DNA of 16,447 bases from an uncultured Eubacteriales bacterium. Its GTDB lineage: Bacteria; Bacillota; Clostridia; Lachnospirales; Lachnospiraceae. Positions within the stretch are counted from its first letter, which is position 1, and every line of letters begins with the position of its first letter. The stretch is taken from assembly GCA_900557175.1 (NCBI GenBank), contig USSL01000018.1, forward strand, positions 1-16,447, written 5' to 3'. Below the pieces are notes generated by a model. That model searched no databases. It saw nothing but the letters and a program-made list of their open reading frames with translations, and was not told the origin of the DNA. Made by a program: the position numbers and the translations under genes. Below, piece by piece: positions 6,437 to 14,513 of this stretch.

Positions 6437-7147
6437 ATGGTTAAAGATTACGTGGCTTTTGACCTTGAGACAACAGGATTGAACTGCGAGCGGGATGAAA
6501 TTATAGAAATCGGGGCGTTAAAGGTTAAAGACGGAAAGGTGACAGAACGGTTTGCCCGTCTTATAAAACCGAAGCTTTCGGTGCCGCCGGAAATTACGGC
6601 AATTACAGGAATTACGAATGAAATGCTTGAGAGTGCGCCGCCGGTTGAGAAAGTGATTCCGGAATTTGTTCTTTTTTGCAGAGATGAAATATTACTCGGA
6701 CATAATGTTATGTTTGACTATAAGTTTACAAAGGTATATGCTAAAAGATACGGTCTGCCCTTTGAAAAGAAAGGGCTTGATACATTAAAGATTGCGCGCA
6801 AAGTGCTTCCGGAGCTTGAATCAAGAAGTCTTGGCGCCCTCTGTGAGCATTATGAAATTGTGAATCAGGCAGCCCACAGGGCATATCATGATGCACTGGC
6901 GACGGCGAAAATTTATCATACGCTGGCACATTTTTACGAAGAAAAATATCCGGCGCTGTTTGATCCGGAAAGTCTTGTGTATCATCAAAAAAAGGTGTCG
7001 CCTGCGACGGCAAAGCAAAAAGCCTACTTGAATGAATTGCTGAAATATCATAAAATAGAGTTTAATCAGGATATGGACACGATGACTAAAAGCGAGATGT
7101 CCAGAATGATTGATAAAATTATTCTTGTTCACGGAAGAATGTTTTAA
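6437..7147 (+). CDS. DEDDh 3'-5' exonuclease (DnaQ/PolC epsilon-like)
   Basis: A 236-residue nuclease with the RNase T/DnaQ fold that removes nucleotides from DNA or RNA 3' ends with two metal ions. The exo motifs are all intact: FDLETTG (Asp9, Glu11), the HNVMFDYKF motif (Asp94) and HRAYHDA (His147, Asp152), giving DEDDh. The stretch around EIGALKV, the PP-EITAITGIT motif and SLGALCEHYEI is typical of the PolC-epsilon-like stand-alone group. A C-terminal tail of about 60 residues beginning SPATAKQKAYLNELL is probably a small accessory domain. The ATG is five bases after AAGGAG, which overlaps the stop of the radical SAM gene, so translation is probably coupled. Repair or proofreading role is inferred; the substrate is unknown. 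Confidence 0.92.
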   Translation: MVKDYVAFDLETTGLNCERDEIIEIGALKVKDGKVTERFARLIKPKLSVPPEITAITGITNEMLESAPPVEKVIPEFVLFCRDEILLGHNVMFDYKFTKVYAKRYGLPFEKKGLDTLKIARKVLPELESRSLGALCEHYEIVNQAAHRAYHDALATAKIYHTLAHFYEEKYPALFDPESLVYHQKKVSPATAKQKAYLNELLKYHKIEFNQDMDTMTKSEMSRMIDKIILVHGRMF

Positions 7148-7169
7148 AATAGCAAAGGGGCGAATTTAA

Positions 7170-7265
7170 GTGTTCAATCAGAAAAAGAAAAAAATATTTT
7201 CAACAATTATTGTTGTGATTTTAGTAGCATCTATGGTGCTTGGATGTTTCGCAGCACTTTTTTAA
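7170..7265 (+). CDS. Small membrane peptide of 31 residues
   Basis: Short gene with GTG start preceded by AAAGGGG eight to ten bases upstream. The product starts with a Lys-rich cytoplasmic head (MFNQKKKKIFS) followed by one hydrophobic segment (TIIVVILVASMVLGCFAALF) to the end. It has the size and plan of small single-pass peptides common in Firmicutes, for example the stressosome-linked Prli42 family, but identity with any family is not established. VLGC resembles a lipobox; cleavage there would release a mature peptide of only six residues (CFAALF). It sits 22 bp after the exonuclease gene and 53 bp before the VanW gene, same strand. Codon periodicity cannot be tested by eye at this length. 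Confidence 0.65.
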   Translation: MFNQKKKKIFSTIIVVILVASMVLGCFAALF

Positions 7266-7318
7266 AAGAAAAGGCGTTCTGACCTTAATTAAGTGAATAC
7301 AAAATGCGGGAGTCATTT

Positions 7319-8743
7319 ATGAGACGTCATTTTTTGTTTGTAAAGCGGTTACTTTTAATCGTGACGGCTGCGGCAACTTTGCTTTACCCGTCCGCAGCCT
7401 ACGGCACACAAGTCAAAGCGCCGGAAGATGAAACAGAAAATCCGGCGGAGGATGAAACGAAAAGTCAGACAAATGACGGAGCACAGAGGCTGCCAAAAGG
7501 CGTTTTTGTCGAAAATATAGATATCGGCGGTATGACAAGAGATGAGGCGCGCCGTGTGATTGATGAACTGCTGGCAGATATCAGCCGCTATGAGGTTTGT
7601 ATCGGCAGCGGTGAAAAGTCTTTTTTAACGACCTTTGGTGAGCTTGGCGCAGGTCTTAAGGATGAGACGGTCGTTGATGAAATATGCAGCGTGGGACGCC
7701 GGGGCAGTTTTTCCCGGCGGTTTTCGGATATATGTACGGCGGCTTTTGACGGTCTTTATTTTAAACTGGAAATTTCGTGCGATACTAAGACGGCTGCCGC
7801 GGTGATTGAAAGTCACAGGGCTGATATTGATGTGGCGGCAAAAGATGCAGTCCTTGTCCGAAAGGGCGGTGCGTTTATAATGACACCGGAAACGCCGGGG
7901 CAGACGATGAATACAGAAGCGACCGCGCAGAAAGTCTGTTCGGCGATTGAACACCGGTGGCGGGACGGCCGGGATGGATTGCATGCGGAGGCGGTGATGC
8001 AGCTGGTACCTCCAAAACATACATCGGCAGAACTTTCGGCTGTGTGTGACCGGCTTGGTGCTTACGAAACAAGCTTTGCGGGCTCGCCTAAAGGGCGGAT
8101 TGCCAATATAAAAAACGGTGCGGCAAAGCTTGAAAATACAGTCGTTTATCCGGGCGAGGAATATTCGTTTTTACAGGCAATGAAGCCATTTTCTGAGGAA
8201 AACGGCTATCATGTGGCAGGCACATATGTGAATGGACGCAATACGCCGGGGCTTGGCGGCGGTATATGTCAGGTATCGTCGACACTTTATAATGCAGTAC
8301 TTCGTGCAGAGCTTACAGTGACCGAGCGGACAAATCACATGATGACGGTCGGCTATGTGCCGCTTGGCGCCGATGCAACGATTGCAAATCCGTCCACGGA
8401 TTTTAAATTCAGAAATGACAGTCAGACGCCGGTGCTTATTGAAGCGTATACATCCGGAACAATGCTTTATGTGAATATTTACGGCAAAGAGGTGCGGCCT
8501 GAAAACCGGACAATCGAATTTGTAACGGTCACAGAGGAAACGGTCCTGCCGGGCGCTGATGTTGTGACCTACGACAGTGAGAGAGATGCCGATTATTTTT
8601 ATGTGGCACAGAATGCCCATACAGGTTACACGGCGGCATTTTATAAAAATATTTATGTGGACGGTCATTTGACAGAACAGATTTTAGTAAACCGGAGTAT
8701 ATACGGGGCTTATCCCCGCTATGTAGTCAGAGGCAGCGGATAA
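7319..8743 (+). CDS. Secreted VanW/YoaR-like cell-wall protein
   Basis: 474-residue exported protein. A signal peptide (MRRHFLFVKRLLLIVTAAAT, cleavage probably after the AYG that follows) is succeeded by an acidic linker, a peptidoglycan-binding-4-like region starting LPKGVFVENIDIGGMT (about 55-90) with a second copy-like stretch, and then the VanW domain (about 260-400). Hallmarks are VVYPGEEYSFLQ, the glycine-rich GLGGGICQVSSTLYNAVLRA, ERTNHMMTVGYVPLGADATI and FRNDSQTPVLIEA. VanW occurs in some vancomycin-resistance clusters, but this protein type is widespread and no van genes are seen here, so resistance is not implied. The start at 7319 is set by GGGAG at 7308-7312; ATG 7304 lacks a site. 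Molecular role is unknown, probably in the envelope. Confidence 0.9.
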   Translation: MRRHFLFVKRLLLIVTAAATLLYPSAAYGTQVKAPEDETENPAEDETKSQTNDGAQRLPKGVFVENIDIGGMTRDEARRVIDELLADISRYEVCIGSGEKSFLTTFGELGAGLKDETVVDEICSVGRRGSFSRRFSDICTAAFDGLYFKLEISCDTKTAAAVIESHRADIDVAAKDAVLVRKGGAFIMTPETPGQTMNTEATAQKVCSAIEHRWRDGRDGLHAEAVMQLVPPKHTSAELSAVCDRLGAYETSFAGSPKGRIANIKNGAAKLENTVVYPGEEYSFLQAMKPFSEENGYHVAGTYVNGRNTPGLGGGICQVSSTLYNAVLRAELTVTERTNHMMTVGYVPLGADATIANPSTDFKFRNDSQTPVLIEAYTSGTMLYVNIYGKEVRPENRTIEFVTVTEETVLPGADVVTYDSERDADYFYVAQNAHTGYTAAFYKNIYVDGHLTEQILVNRSIYGAYPRYVVRGSG

Positions 8744-8755
8744 AGGAGAAAAATA

Positions 8756-9757
8756 GTGAAACAGGGAAAAATACAGGAAAGTATATTGGACAGAGCCGTG
8801 CTTCGGAGAATTAACTGCCGCCGCCCGGAGATTGTGACAAAACCGGCGGCCGGTATGGATTTTGCGGCGGCAGAGTTTTTGGGAGCGCAAAATTGTCCTG
8901 TGAGTCATATGAATACGATGTGCGGCAGCGCCGAAGAATGTGGGCGTCTTGCTGTTTTTAAGGCGGCAGCCGGTCTGTGGGCGCAGGGTGCCAATGTTTA
9001 CGGTGTACACATCAGTGTGCTTATGCCTGACAGAACCGATGAGCAGGAGCTGAGAACTTTTGTCGATGCTGCGGAGGCGGTCTGTGCCGGAGCCGGTATT
9101 GAAATTATGGGCGGTCACACCCAGGTGTCGCCGTCGGTGGCTGCCTTTACAGTGACAGTCTGTGCCCACGGATTTTTAGAAAAGGATAAGCTTCGGGACA
9201 GAAGAAGCGTTCACGATGGTGACGACCTTGTGATGGCCGGCTGTGCAGGCTTGTCAGGAACGGCTGTGCTTGCCAATCGGGCGCATGGTCTGCTCACTGA
9301 AAAATATAACCCTGATTTTATTGAAGGGGCGGCAGAGTTTTTTGAGCTGTGCAGTGTCAAAGAGGCAGCACAGATTGCGTCAGACTTTGGCGTGTCAGCG
9401 GTGCATGATGTTTCCTCAACAGGGATTTTCGGCGCTCTTTGGGAATTTGCATCATGGAGTCAGAAAGGTTTTGTCATTGATTTAAAGAAAATACCGCTTC
9501 GTCAGGAAACTGTGGAAATATGCAATTATTTTGATTTGAATCCGTACCGGCTGGAATCAGCAGGCGCGCTTTTAATCGCGGCGCCTCACGGAGAACAGCT
9601 TGTACATTTGTTAAAGAAGGAAGGCATCGCTGCGGCCGTCATCGGCGAAGTGACCGGCAGCAATGATAAGCTTATTGTAAATGATGATGAAAAGGGCTGT
9701 ATGGAGCCGCCGAGATGCTCGGAAATGTCTAAGGTTGAATGGAGGAATGTGCGATGA
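8756..9757 (+). CDS. AIR synthase-related protein (PurM/HypE/ThiL superfamily)
   Basis: 333-residue protein of the PurM-like ATP-dependent family, whose members phosphorylate or activate small substrates as dimers. The N-terminal half has GMDFAA in place of the usual GxDAA, then AEECGRLAVFKAAAGLWAQGA and ISVLMPDRT, and the conserved IMGGHTQVSPS. The C-terminal half begins DDLVMAGCAGLSGTAVLA and contains HDVSSTGIFGALWE, LNPYRLESAGALLIA and GEVTG. In most superfamily members the segment before the helix reads DPxTG and the next NDxA; here both are altered, which may weaken ATP/magnesium binding. The GTG start at 8756 has AAAGGAG across the VanW stop. Its last bases overlap the next gene (ATGA). 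Substrate unknown; not SelD, since no N-terminal Cys/Sec motif is present. Confidence 0.82.
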   Translation: MKQGKIQESILDRAVLRRINCRRPEIVTKPAAGMDFAAAEFLGAQNCPVSHMNTMCGSAEECGRLAVFKAAAGLWAQGANVYGVHISVLMPDRTDEQELRTFVDAAEAVCAGAGIEIMGGHTQVSPSVAAFTVTVCAHGFLEKDKLRDRRSVHDGDDLVMAGCAGLSGTAVLANRAHGLLTEKYNPDFIEGAAEFFELCSVKEAAQIASDFGVSAVHDVSSTGIFGALWEFASWSQKGFVIDLKKIPLRQETVEICNYFDLNPYRLESAGALLIAAPHGEQLVHLLKKEGIAAAVIGEVTGSNDKLIVNDDEKGCMEPPRCSEMSKVEWRNVR

Positions 9758-10236
9758 AAGAAAAAATATTGGCCATTATCGAAAAAAACAGTAAGATTAG
9801 TATTGAGGATTTAGCGCTGCTTTTAGGGGAGAGTGTTGAAAATGTGGCGATGGCCGTGGCCGAGATGGAACAGGAAAAGATTATTTGCGGCTACCACACA
9901 ATTATTAACTGGAACAAGATTACAAGCGAAAAGGTAAATGCTTTAATTGAAGTGAAGGTGACGCCGCAGCGTCAGCTGGGCTTTGATAAAATTGCAGAGC
10001 GTATCTATAATTATCCTGAGGTGACTGCGGTTTATCTTATGTCCGGCGGTTTTGACTTTGCCGTATTTATTGAGGGACGTACACTGCAGGAAATTGCAGA
10101 ATTTGTGACGTCAAAGCTTTCAACAATCGACCTTGTTTTAAGTACGGCAACACATTTTGTTCTTAAAAAATATAAAGAGCACGGGACAGTGCTTGTCGCT
10201 CAGCCGACAAGAGAAAGGCAGTTGATTACACCATGA
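9754..10236 (+). CDS. Lrp/AsnC family transcriptional regulator
   Basis: 160-residue DNA-binding protein. An N-terminal winged helix-turn-helix (about 1-50: KEKILAIIEKNSKISIEDLA, then LLGESVENVAMAVAEME) is followed by the ligand-binding RAM/AsnC domain (about 65-140), seen in NALIEVKVTPQ, the strand AVYLMSGGFDFAVFIEG and a final helix. Lrp/AsnC proteins form octamer-like assemblies and usually sense amino acids. The ATG at 9754 is used because GGAGG sits seven to eight bases upstream and the start overlaps the previous stop as ATGA; ATG 9739 in the same frame includes that site. The next gene, an aminotransferase, also overlaps by ATGA, so control of amino-acid metabolism in this operon is the natural inference. 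Confidence 0.93.
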   Translation: MKEKILAIIEKNSKISIEDLALLLGESVENVAMAVAEMEQEKIICGYHTIINWNKITSEKVNALIEVKVTPQRQLGFDKIAERIYNYPEVTAVYLMSGGFDFAVFIEGRTLQEIAEFVTSKLSTIDLVLSTATHFVLKKYKEHGTVLVAQPTRERQLITP

Positions 10237-11417
10237 GAAATCCATTATCTAAAAAAATTACAGGCATAAAGCCGTCCGGCATCCGGAAGTTTTTTGATAT
10301 TGTCACAGAGATGAATGATCCGGAAGTTATTTCTCTTGGCGTCGGCGAACCGGATTTTGATACACCGTGGCATATTCGCGAAGAAGGTATTTTCACACTT
10401 GAACAGGGACGCACATTTTATACGTCCAATTCGGGACTGATGGAGCTGCGTACAGAGATTTCGCGGTATTTAAAGCGTACATGCGACGTTTCCTACGATG
10501 CTGCAAAGGAGGTCGTTCTGACTGTGGGCGGTTCTGAGGCGATTGACATTGCGCTGCGCGCCATGCTTGATCCGGGCGATGAGGTACTTATCCCACAGCC
10601 AAGCTATGTTTCCTATGAGCCGTGTACAGTGCTTGCTGACGGCGTTCCTGTGATTATCAATCTTAAGGAAGAAAATGATTTCCGTCTTACCGCAGAGGAA
10701 GTGCTCTCGGCGGTGACAGATAAAACAAAAATTCTTATTCTGCCGTTTCCGAACAATCCGACAGGCTCTGTGCTTCGCCGGGAAGATTTGGAAGCAATTG
10801 CAAAGGTATGTATCGAAAAAGATATTTTTGTCATTTCGGATGAAATATACAGTGCCCTCACTTACGGTGATGCCCGCCATGTGACGATCGCATCGATACC
10901 GGGCATGAAAGAGCGCACCATTTTAATTAACGGTTTTTCAAAAGCGTATGCCATGACAGGCTGGCGTCTCGGCTATGCCTGCGGCCCTGAAGAAATTATG
11001 AAGCAGATGGTCAAAATACATCAGTTTGCCATTATGTGTGCGCCGACAACAAGCCAGTATGCGGCAGTGGAGGCACTTAGAAACGGCGATAATGATGTTG
11101 AGATGATGCGCCAGTCCTATGACCAGCGCCGGCGTTTCCTTGTGCACACATTCCGGGAAATGGGCCTGGATTGCTTTGAACCTTTTGGCGCTTTTTACGT
11201 ATTTCCGAGTATAAAAAGTCTTGGGATGACGTCCGATGAATTTGCGGAAAAGCTTCTTAAAAGTGAAAAGGTGGCTGTTGTACCGGGAACAGCGTTCGGT
11301 GACTGCGGCGAGGGCTTCCTTCGTATATCTTATGCATATTCCCTCGATGAGCTTAAAGAAGCGACGGGAAGAATTGCACGCTTTGTAAAAAAATGCAGAG
11401 ATGGAGAGATAAAATAA
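10233..11417 (+). CDS. PLP-dependent class I/II aminotransferase
   Basis: 394-residue fold-type I aminotransferase that moves amino groups between an amino acid and a 2-oxo acid. Visible residues are the N-terminal ISLGVGEPDFDTP, the GGSEAIDIALRA cofactor-phosphate region, FPNNPTGSV (Asn175), ISDEIYS (Asp203), and the Schiff-base lysine in INGFSKAYAMTGWRLGYA (Lys237, Arg245). The C-terminal substrate Arg lies in GFLRISYAYS. This pattern matches the AspC/PatA-like group of Firmicutes with broad specificity toward aspartate or aromatic residues; the exact substrate cannot be read from sequence. It overlaps the Lrp/AsnC gene by four bases and is one base before trmL, so the three are almost certainly co-transcribed. 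Confidence 0.95.
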   Translation: MRNPLSKKITGIKPSGIRKFFDIVTEMNDPEVISLGVGEPDFDTPWHIREEGIFTLEQGRTFYTSNSGLMELRTEISRYLKRTCDVSYDAAKEVVLTVGGSEAIDIALRAMLDPGDEVLIPQPSYVSYEPCTVLADGVPVIINLKEENDFRLTAEEVLSAVTDKTKILILPFPNNPTGSVLRREDLEAIAKVCIEKDIFVISDEIYSALTYGDARHVTIASIPGMKERTILINGFSKAYAMTGWRLGYACGPEEIMKQMVKIHQFAIMCAPTTSQYAAVEALRNGDNDVEMMRQSYDQRRRFLVHTFREMGLDCFEPFGAFYVFPSIKSLGMTSDEFAEKLLKSEKVAVVPGTAFGDCGEGFLRISYAYSLDELKEATGRIARFVKKCRDGEIK

Positions 11418-11418
11418 G

Positions 11419-11925
11419 ATGTTAAATATTGTACTTCATGAGCCGGAGATGCCGGCAAATACCGGAAACATCGGGCGAACCTGCGTTGCCACGGGAACGC
11501 GGCTTCATTTAATTGAGCCGATGGGTTTTCGCCTGACTGAAAAGCAGATTAAAAGGGCGGGCCTTGATTATTGGGACAAGCTTGATGTGACGGTTTACGA
11601 TGATTTTAATGATTTTCTTGAAAAAAATCCGGATGCGAAGGGAAAGCTTTATATGGCAACGACAAAGGCAAAGCACAGCTACTGTGATGTGGCTTATCCT
11701 GAGGACTGCTATATTATGTTCGGCAAAGAAAGTGCCGGTATTCCGGAAGAAATTCTTGTGGATTATGAGGAGACATGCGTCCGTATACCGATGCTTCCCG
11801 ATATCCGTTCACTGAATCTGTCAAATTCTGTAGCTGTTGTGCTTTACGAAGCGCTCAGACAGCAGCAGTTTTCCCAGATGGAAATGGAGGGGCATCTTCA
11901 CAGGCTGCATTGGAAAGATGAATAA
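11419..11925 (+). CDS. trmL: tRNA (cytidine/uridine-34-2'-O-)-methyltransferase TrmL
   Basis: SPOUT-class methyltransferase that methylates the ribose of the wobble base (position 34) in tRNA-Leu isoacceptors with S-adenosylmethionine. The 168-residue length is typical. Motifs of the trefoil knot are all seen: LHEPEMPANTGNIGRTC at the N-terminus, YIMFGKESAGIPEEIL in the middle, and IPMLPDIRSLNLSNSVAVVL near the end. The ATG at 11419 follows the aminotransferase stop by one base, with a GGAGAG-like site about ten bases upstream inside that gene. It is the last gene of the plus-strand run and is followed at once by a strong terminator. Confidence 0.97.
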   Translation: MLNIVLHEPEMPANTGNIGRTCVATGTRLHLIEPMGFRLTEKQIKRAGLDYWDKLDVTVYDDFNDFLEKNPDAKGKLYMATTKAKHSYCDVAYPEDCYIMFGKESAGIPEEILVDYEETCVRIPMLPDIRSLNLSNSVAVVLYEALRQQQFSQMEMEGHLHRLHWKDE

Positions 11926-11929
11926 AAGA

Positions 11930-11951
11930 GGAGCCGAGGCTCCCCTTTTTT
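11930..11951 (+). terminator. Rho-independent terminator after trmL
   Basis: GGAGC-CGAG-GCTCC stem-loop (11930-11943, extendable to GGAGCC/GGCTCC) followed by CC and six T. It sits five bases past the trmL stop and six bases before the convergent transporter stop; the minus side has CTTTTATT, so it may act on both strands. Confidence 0.85.
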
Positions 11952-11956
11952 ATTAG

Positions 11957-13288
11957 CTATTTTACAATTGTCTGATAAATACTGATAAAGCCGCTGACGC
12001 TGACAACGACAATGAGAATCGGTGTAATGAAGCGGATACATATGATCCATAGCTTTTGAAGCTTAAACATTACGCCGTTTTGCTCGATTTCTTCTACAAG
12101 ATATTTCGGATGCCATTTCCAGCCGACGAAATAGCACATCAAAAGACCGCCGACCGGTAAGAGAATATTATCTGTAATCATTCCCATAAAATCAAAAAAT
12201 GAATAATTGAGTATTGTAAAATCCTTCAATGTTCCAAAGGACAGAGCGCTTGGAATACCGATCAGGAAAATGAGCACAGCCAGTGTGATGACTGATTTTT
12301 TGCGGCTCCAGTGCCAGCTGTCCATAGTGAAGGAGATGACAACTTCTAAAAGTGCCATTGCGCTTGTGATGGCTGCAAAAAAGACAAGCAGGAAAAACAA
12401 AAGGGCAAAAATCGCGCCGCCGCCGATTTCTGAAAATACTTTCGGAAGTGTTCCGAAAATTAATGCAGGACCTTCGCCCGGCTCAAGTCCGAATGAAAAT
12501 ACAGCCGGGAAAATTGCGATGCCGGCGCACAAAGCCATCACTGTATCAAGCGCGGCAACGCTCACACAGCTTTTTGGAATATTTTCCTGTTTGTTTAAGT
12601 AGCTTCCGTAAGTAATTGTAATACCCATACAAAGGCTTAAGGAATAGAATACCTGTCCGAGTGCGGCATTGATTGAGCCTAAGTTAAAAGTTTTTCCGGC
12701 AGGTGAGAAAATAAAGGCAAGGCCTTCGCCGGCATTTGGCAGCGTCACGCCGCGGATAATGATAATCAGCAGAATAACGAAAAGTGTCGGCATCATAAAC
12801 TTGCTCGCTTTTTCAATACCCTTAATGCCGAAAAGACAGATGACGGCTGTCAGCAGCATAAAGAGAAAATGCCATATCACCGGCTCGGCAGGGCTTGCGA
12901 TAAATGCATTAAAATCTGCCGGTGCGTTAAAGGTTGTCAGATAGCTGAAAAAGTATTTTAAAATCCATCCGCCAATAACGCTATAGTAGGAAAGAATCAA
13001 AAAGGCCGTTAAAACGCCGAATCCGCCGACAATTTTTGCCTTCGGATGAATGTCTGCGTACGCCTGAACCGGATTATGACCGGTGCGCCGTCCGAGTGAC
13101 ATTTCCATAATCATGACAGGAACACCTAAAATGCATATAAAAATAAGATAGGCGATTAAAAAAGTAAAGCCGCCGTTTCGTCCCATTAAATATGGAAATT
13201 TCCATAAATTTCCAAGACCGATGGCTGCACCTGCCGTGGCTAAAATAAAGCCAAGCTTGCTTGTCCATTGATTGTGCGTATGTTTCAT
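11957..13288 (-). CDS. Neurotransmitter:sodium symporter (NSS/SNF) family transporter
   Basis: 443-residue inner-membrane symporter that uses the sodium gradient to import amino acids or related amines (LeuT fold). It has about 11 hydrophobic segments. The first carries the unwound substrate/sodium site GAAIGLGNLWKFPY, followed by MEMSLGRRTGHNPVQAY in the TM2/loop region; TM6 holds FYSLSLCMGITITYGSYL and TM8 FFAAITSAMALLEV. Eleven segments rather than twelve is common for bacterial members such as MhsT and Tyt1. The start at 13288 has GGAG seven to ten bases upstream; the open frame from 13306 has none. Substrate is not readable from sequence; an aromatic or branched amino acid is likely. It is convergent with trmL and downstream of the prenyltransferase gene. 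Confidence 0.95.
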   Translation of the reverse strand: MKHTHNQWTSKLGFILATAGAAIGLGNLWKFPYLMGRNGGFTFLIAYLIFICILGVPVMIMEMSLGRRTGHNPVQAYADIHPKAKIVGGFGVLTAFLILSYYSVIGGWILKYFFSYLTTFNAPADFNAFIASPAEPVIWHFLFMLLTAVICLFGIKGIEKASKFMMPTLFVILLIIIIRGVTLPNAGEGLAFIFSPAGKTFNLGSINAALGQVFYSLSLCMGITITYGSYLNKQENIPKSCVSVAALDTVMALCAGIAIFPAVFSFGLEPGEGPALIFGTLPKVFSEIGGGAIFALLFFLLVFFAAITSAMALLEVVISFTMDSWHWSRKKSVITLAVLIFLIGIPSALSFGTLKDFTILNYSFFDFMGMITDNILLPVGGLLMCYFVGWKWHPKYLVEEIEQNGVMFKLQKLWIICIRFITPILIVVVSVSGFISIYQTIVK

Positions 13289-13323
13289 AACAAACTCCTC
13301 TCTCAAAGTATATAATAGTCCCC

Positions 13324-13329
13324 ATTATA
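13324..13329 (-). promoter_or_regulatory. Candidate -10 box for the NSS transporter gene
   Basis: Perfect TATAAT on the minus strand, 36 bp before the start codon. The hexamer 17 bp further upstream (TTTCCC) is a weak -35, so this is a suggestion only. Confidence 0.35.
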
Positions 13330-13400
13330 CACTAAAAATATAAAAAGGGAAAGCCAAAATCGTCCACTGTGATGTTTACAGTAAATCATGCCGTCAATGC

Positions 13401-14312
13401 TTACAGTCTCACTAAAATACCGCACAGGAAAATGACAGCACAGTAGCTGATCATCAGAATGAGATGATTTTTAATCGAGGAAATAAAAGTGACAGCTTTA
13501 ATCTGTTCCTTCCGGAAAATATTTATGTTTTTCTGTACCGCAGGGAAAGTCAAAAACATGAGTAGACACGCCGGATGGAGTAATTTAAAAGCCGCCATGA
13601 TACAAGGAACAAGATAACATATATAATATAAGACAGCAAATAAATTGACGGATGTTTTGTTCCCCAAATAATAAGGCAGTGTAAAGCGGTTGACGCGGAT
13701 GTCTGACTCAACGTCACAAATATTGTTGGCAAGCATAATGTTTGCAATCGTGCATGTCGGCACAAGACAAAGCAGCAGTATTGTAAGTAAAGGCACGACC
13801 TGCATGGTGAAACTGATTTCTGAAAAGCTGAGTTTTAAAGAAATCAGCGAGCCGTCGGGCATATTGATGTAAAACAAAAGGAAGGGCACAAGGGTTCCCT
13901 GAAAAATACCGGAAAAAATCTCGCCGAGCGGAAGTCTGGAAATCGGTATCGGTCCGTAAGTGTAGCATACACCGCAGATAAAGCAAAGAACGCCAATCAG
14001 AAGAACAACGATATCCGTGCAGCAGGCAAGATAAAGACCAAGCGCCGTACTAACTAAAAACATGACGATAATGCTAATTAAGGCAGCACGTCTCGGAATT
14101 GGCAGCATTTTGGGATAATCTTTGCTGTCGATATAATTGTTGATGGCTGTTGTTGTCAGGTCAAAAATAAACATGGACGCAAAATAGACAAGCGTCAGGG
14201 GCACGTTGATTGTCTGACCGGAAAAAAACAGAAAGGCCAGCGCCATCAGGAAAGAAAATATACAAGTGATTTTTGTTGTAATTTCAACAAACTTTAGAAA
14301 TTTTGCAATCAT
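13401..14312 (-). CDS. menA: UbiA-family prenyltransferase, MenA/DmkA-like
   Basis: Integral membrane enzyme that joins a polyprenyl chain to an aromatic ring, most likely 1,4-dihydroxy-2-naphthoate, to give demethylmenaquinone. The 303 residues form about eight to nine membrane segments. The two Asp-rich diphosphate/magnesium motifs are visible: NNYIDSKD (58-65) and NNICDVESD (196-204), the latter followed by VNRFTLPYYLG, as in MenA proteins. YTYGPIPISRLPLGE between them is also typical. The first motif is slightly compressed compared with the usual DxxxD spacing. The start at 14312 has GGAG five bases upstream; the 84 extra in-frame residues up to 14564 are not coding. It is divergent from the interrupted NADH dehydrogenase gene, a pairing seen in quinone-linked electron-export loci. 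Substrate is inferred. Confidence 0.85.
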   Translation of the reverse strand: MIAKFLKFVEITTKITCIFSFLMALAFLFFSGQTINVPLTLVYFASMFIFDLTTTAINNYIDSKDYPKMLPIPRRAALISIIVMFLVSTALGLYLACCTDIVVLLIGVLCFICGVCYTYGPIPISRLPLGEIFSGIFQGTLVPFLLFYINMPDGSLISLKLSFSEISFTMQVVPLLTILLLCLVPTCTIANIMLANNICDVESDIRVNRFTLPYYLGNKTSVNLFAVLYYICYLVPCIMAAFKLLHPACLLMFLTFPAVQKNINIFRKEQIKAVTFISSIKNHLILMISYCAVIFLCGILVRL

Positions 14313-14433
14313 AAAAAACTCCATTCTTTTATATTTATATTTTTTAGCTTTTGGATTGTAGAATTTTAAAAAGAGAAATGCAATATGTTTTTGATGGGAT
14401 ATAAAAAATATAAAATTTTCCGCGATTTTTGAC

Positions 14434-14462
14434 TTGTCAAATGTATGGAGAAATGATAGAAT
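14434..14462 (+). promoter_or_regulatory. Sigma-A-type promoter of the interrupted ndh-like gene
   Basis: TTGTCA (14434-14439), 17-bp spacer, TAGAAT (14457-14462): both boxes match consensus at five of six positions. Predicted start near 14469, with AAAGGAG at 14501-14507 before the ATG at 14514. The promoter still faces the broken gene and the transposon end. Confidence 0.65.
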
Positions 14463-14513
14463 GTTGGTGTTTTTGCGTATGCAGATAGAGCAACAAAAGA
14501 AAAGGAGAATATC

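Noticed and set aside
8171..8668. 165-codon minus-strand open frame opposite the VanW gene
   Set aside because: His/Cys/Arg-rich shadow of a well-supported plus-strand gene.
7319..8743. Vancomycin resistance from the VanW domain
   Set aside because: VanW-domain proteins are common in Clostridia outside van clusters; no vanHAX-type ligase, dehydrogenase or dipeptidase gene is nearby.
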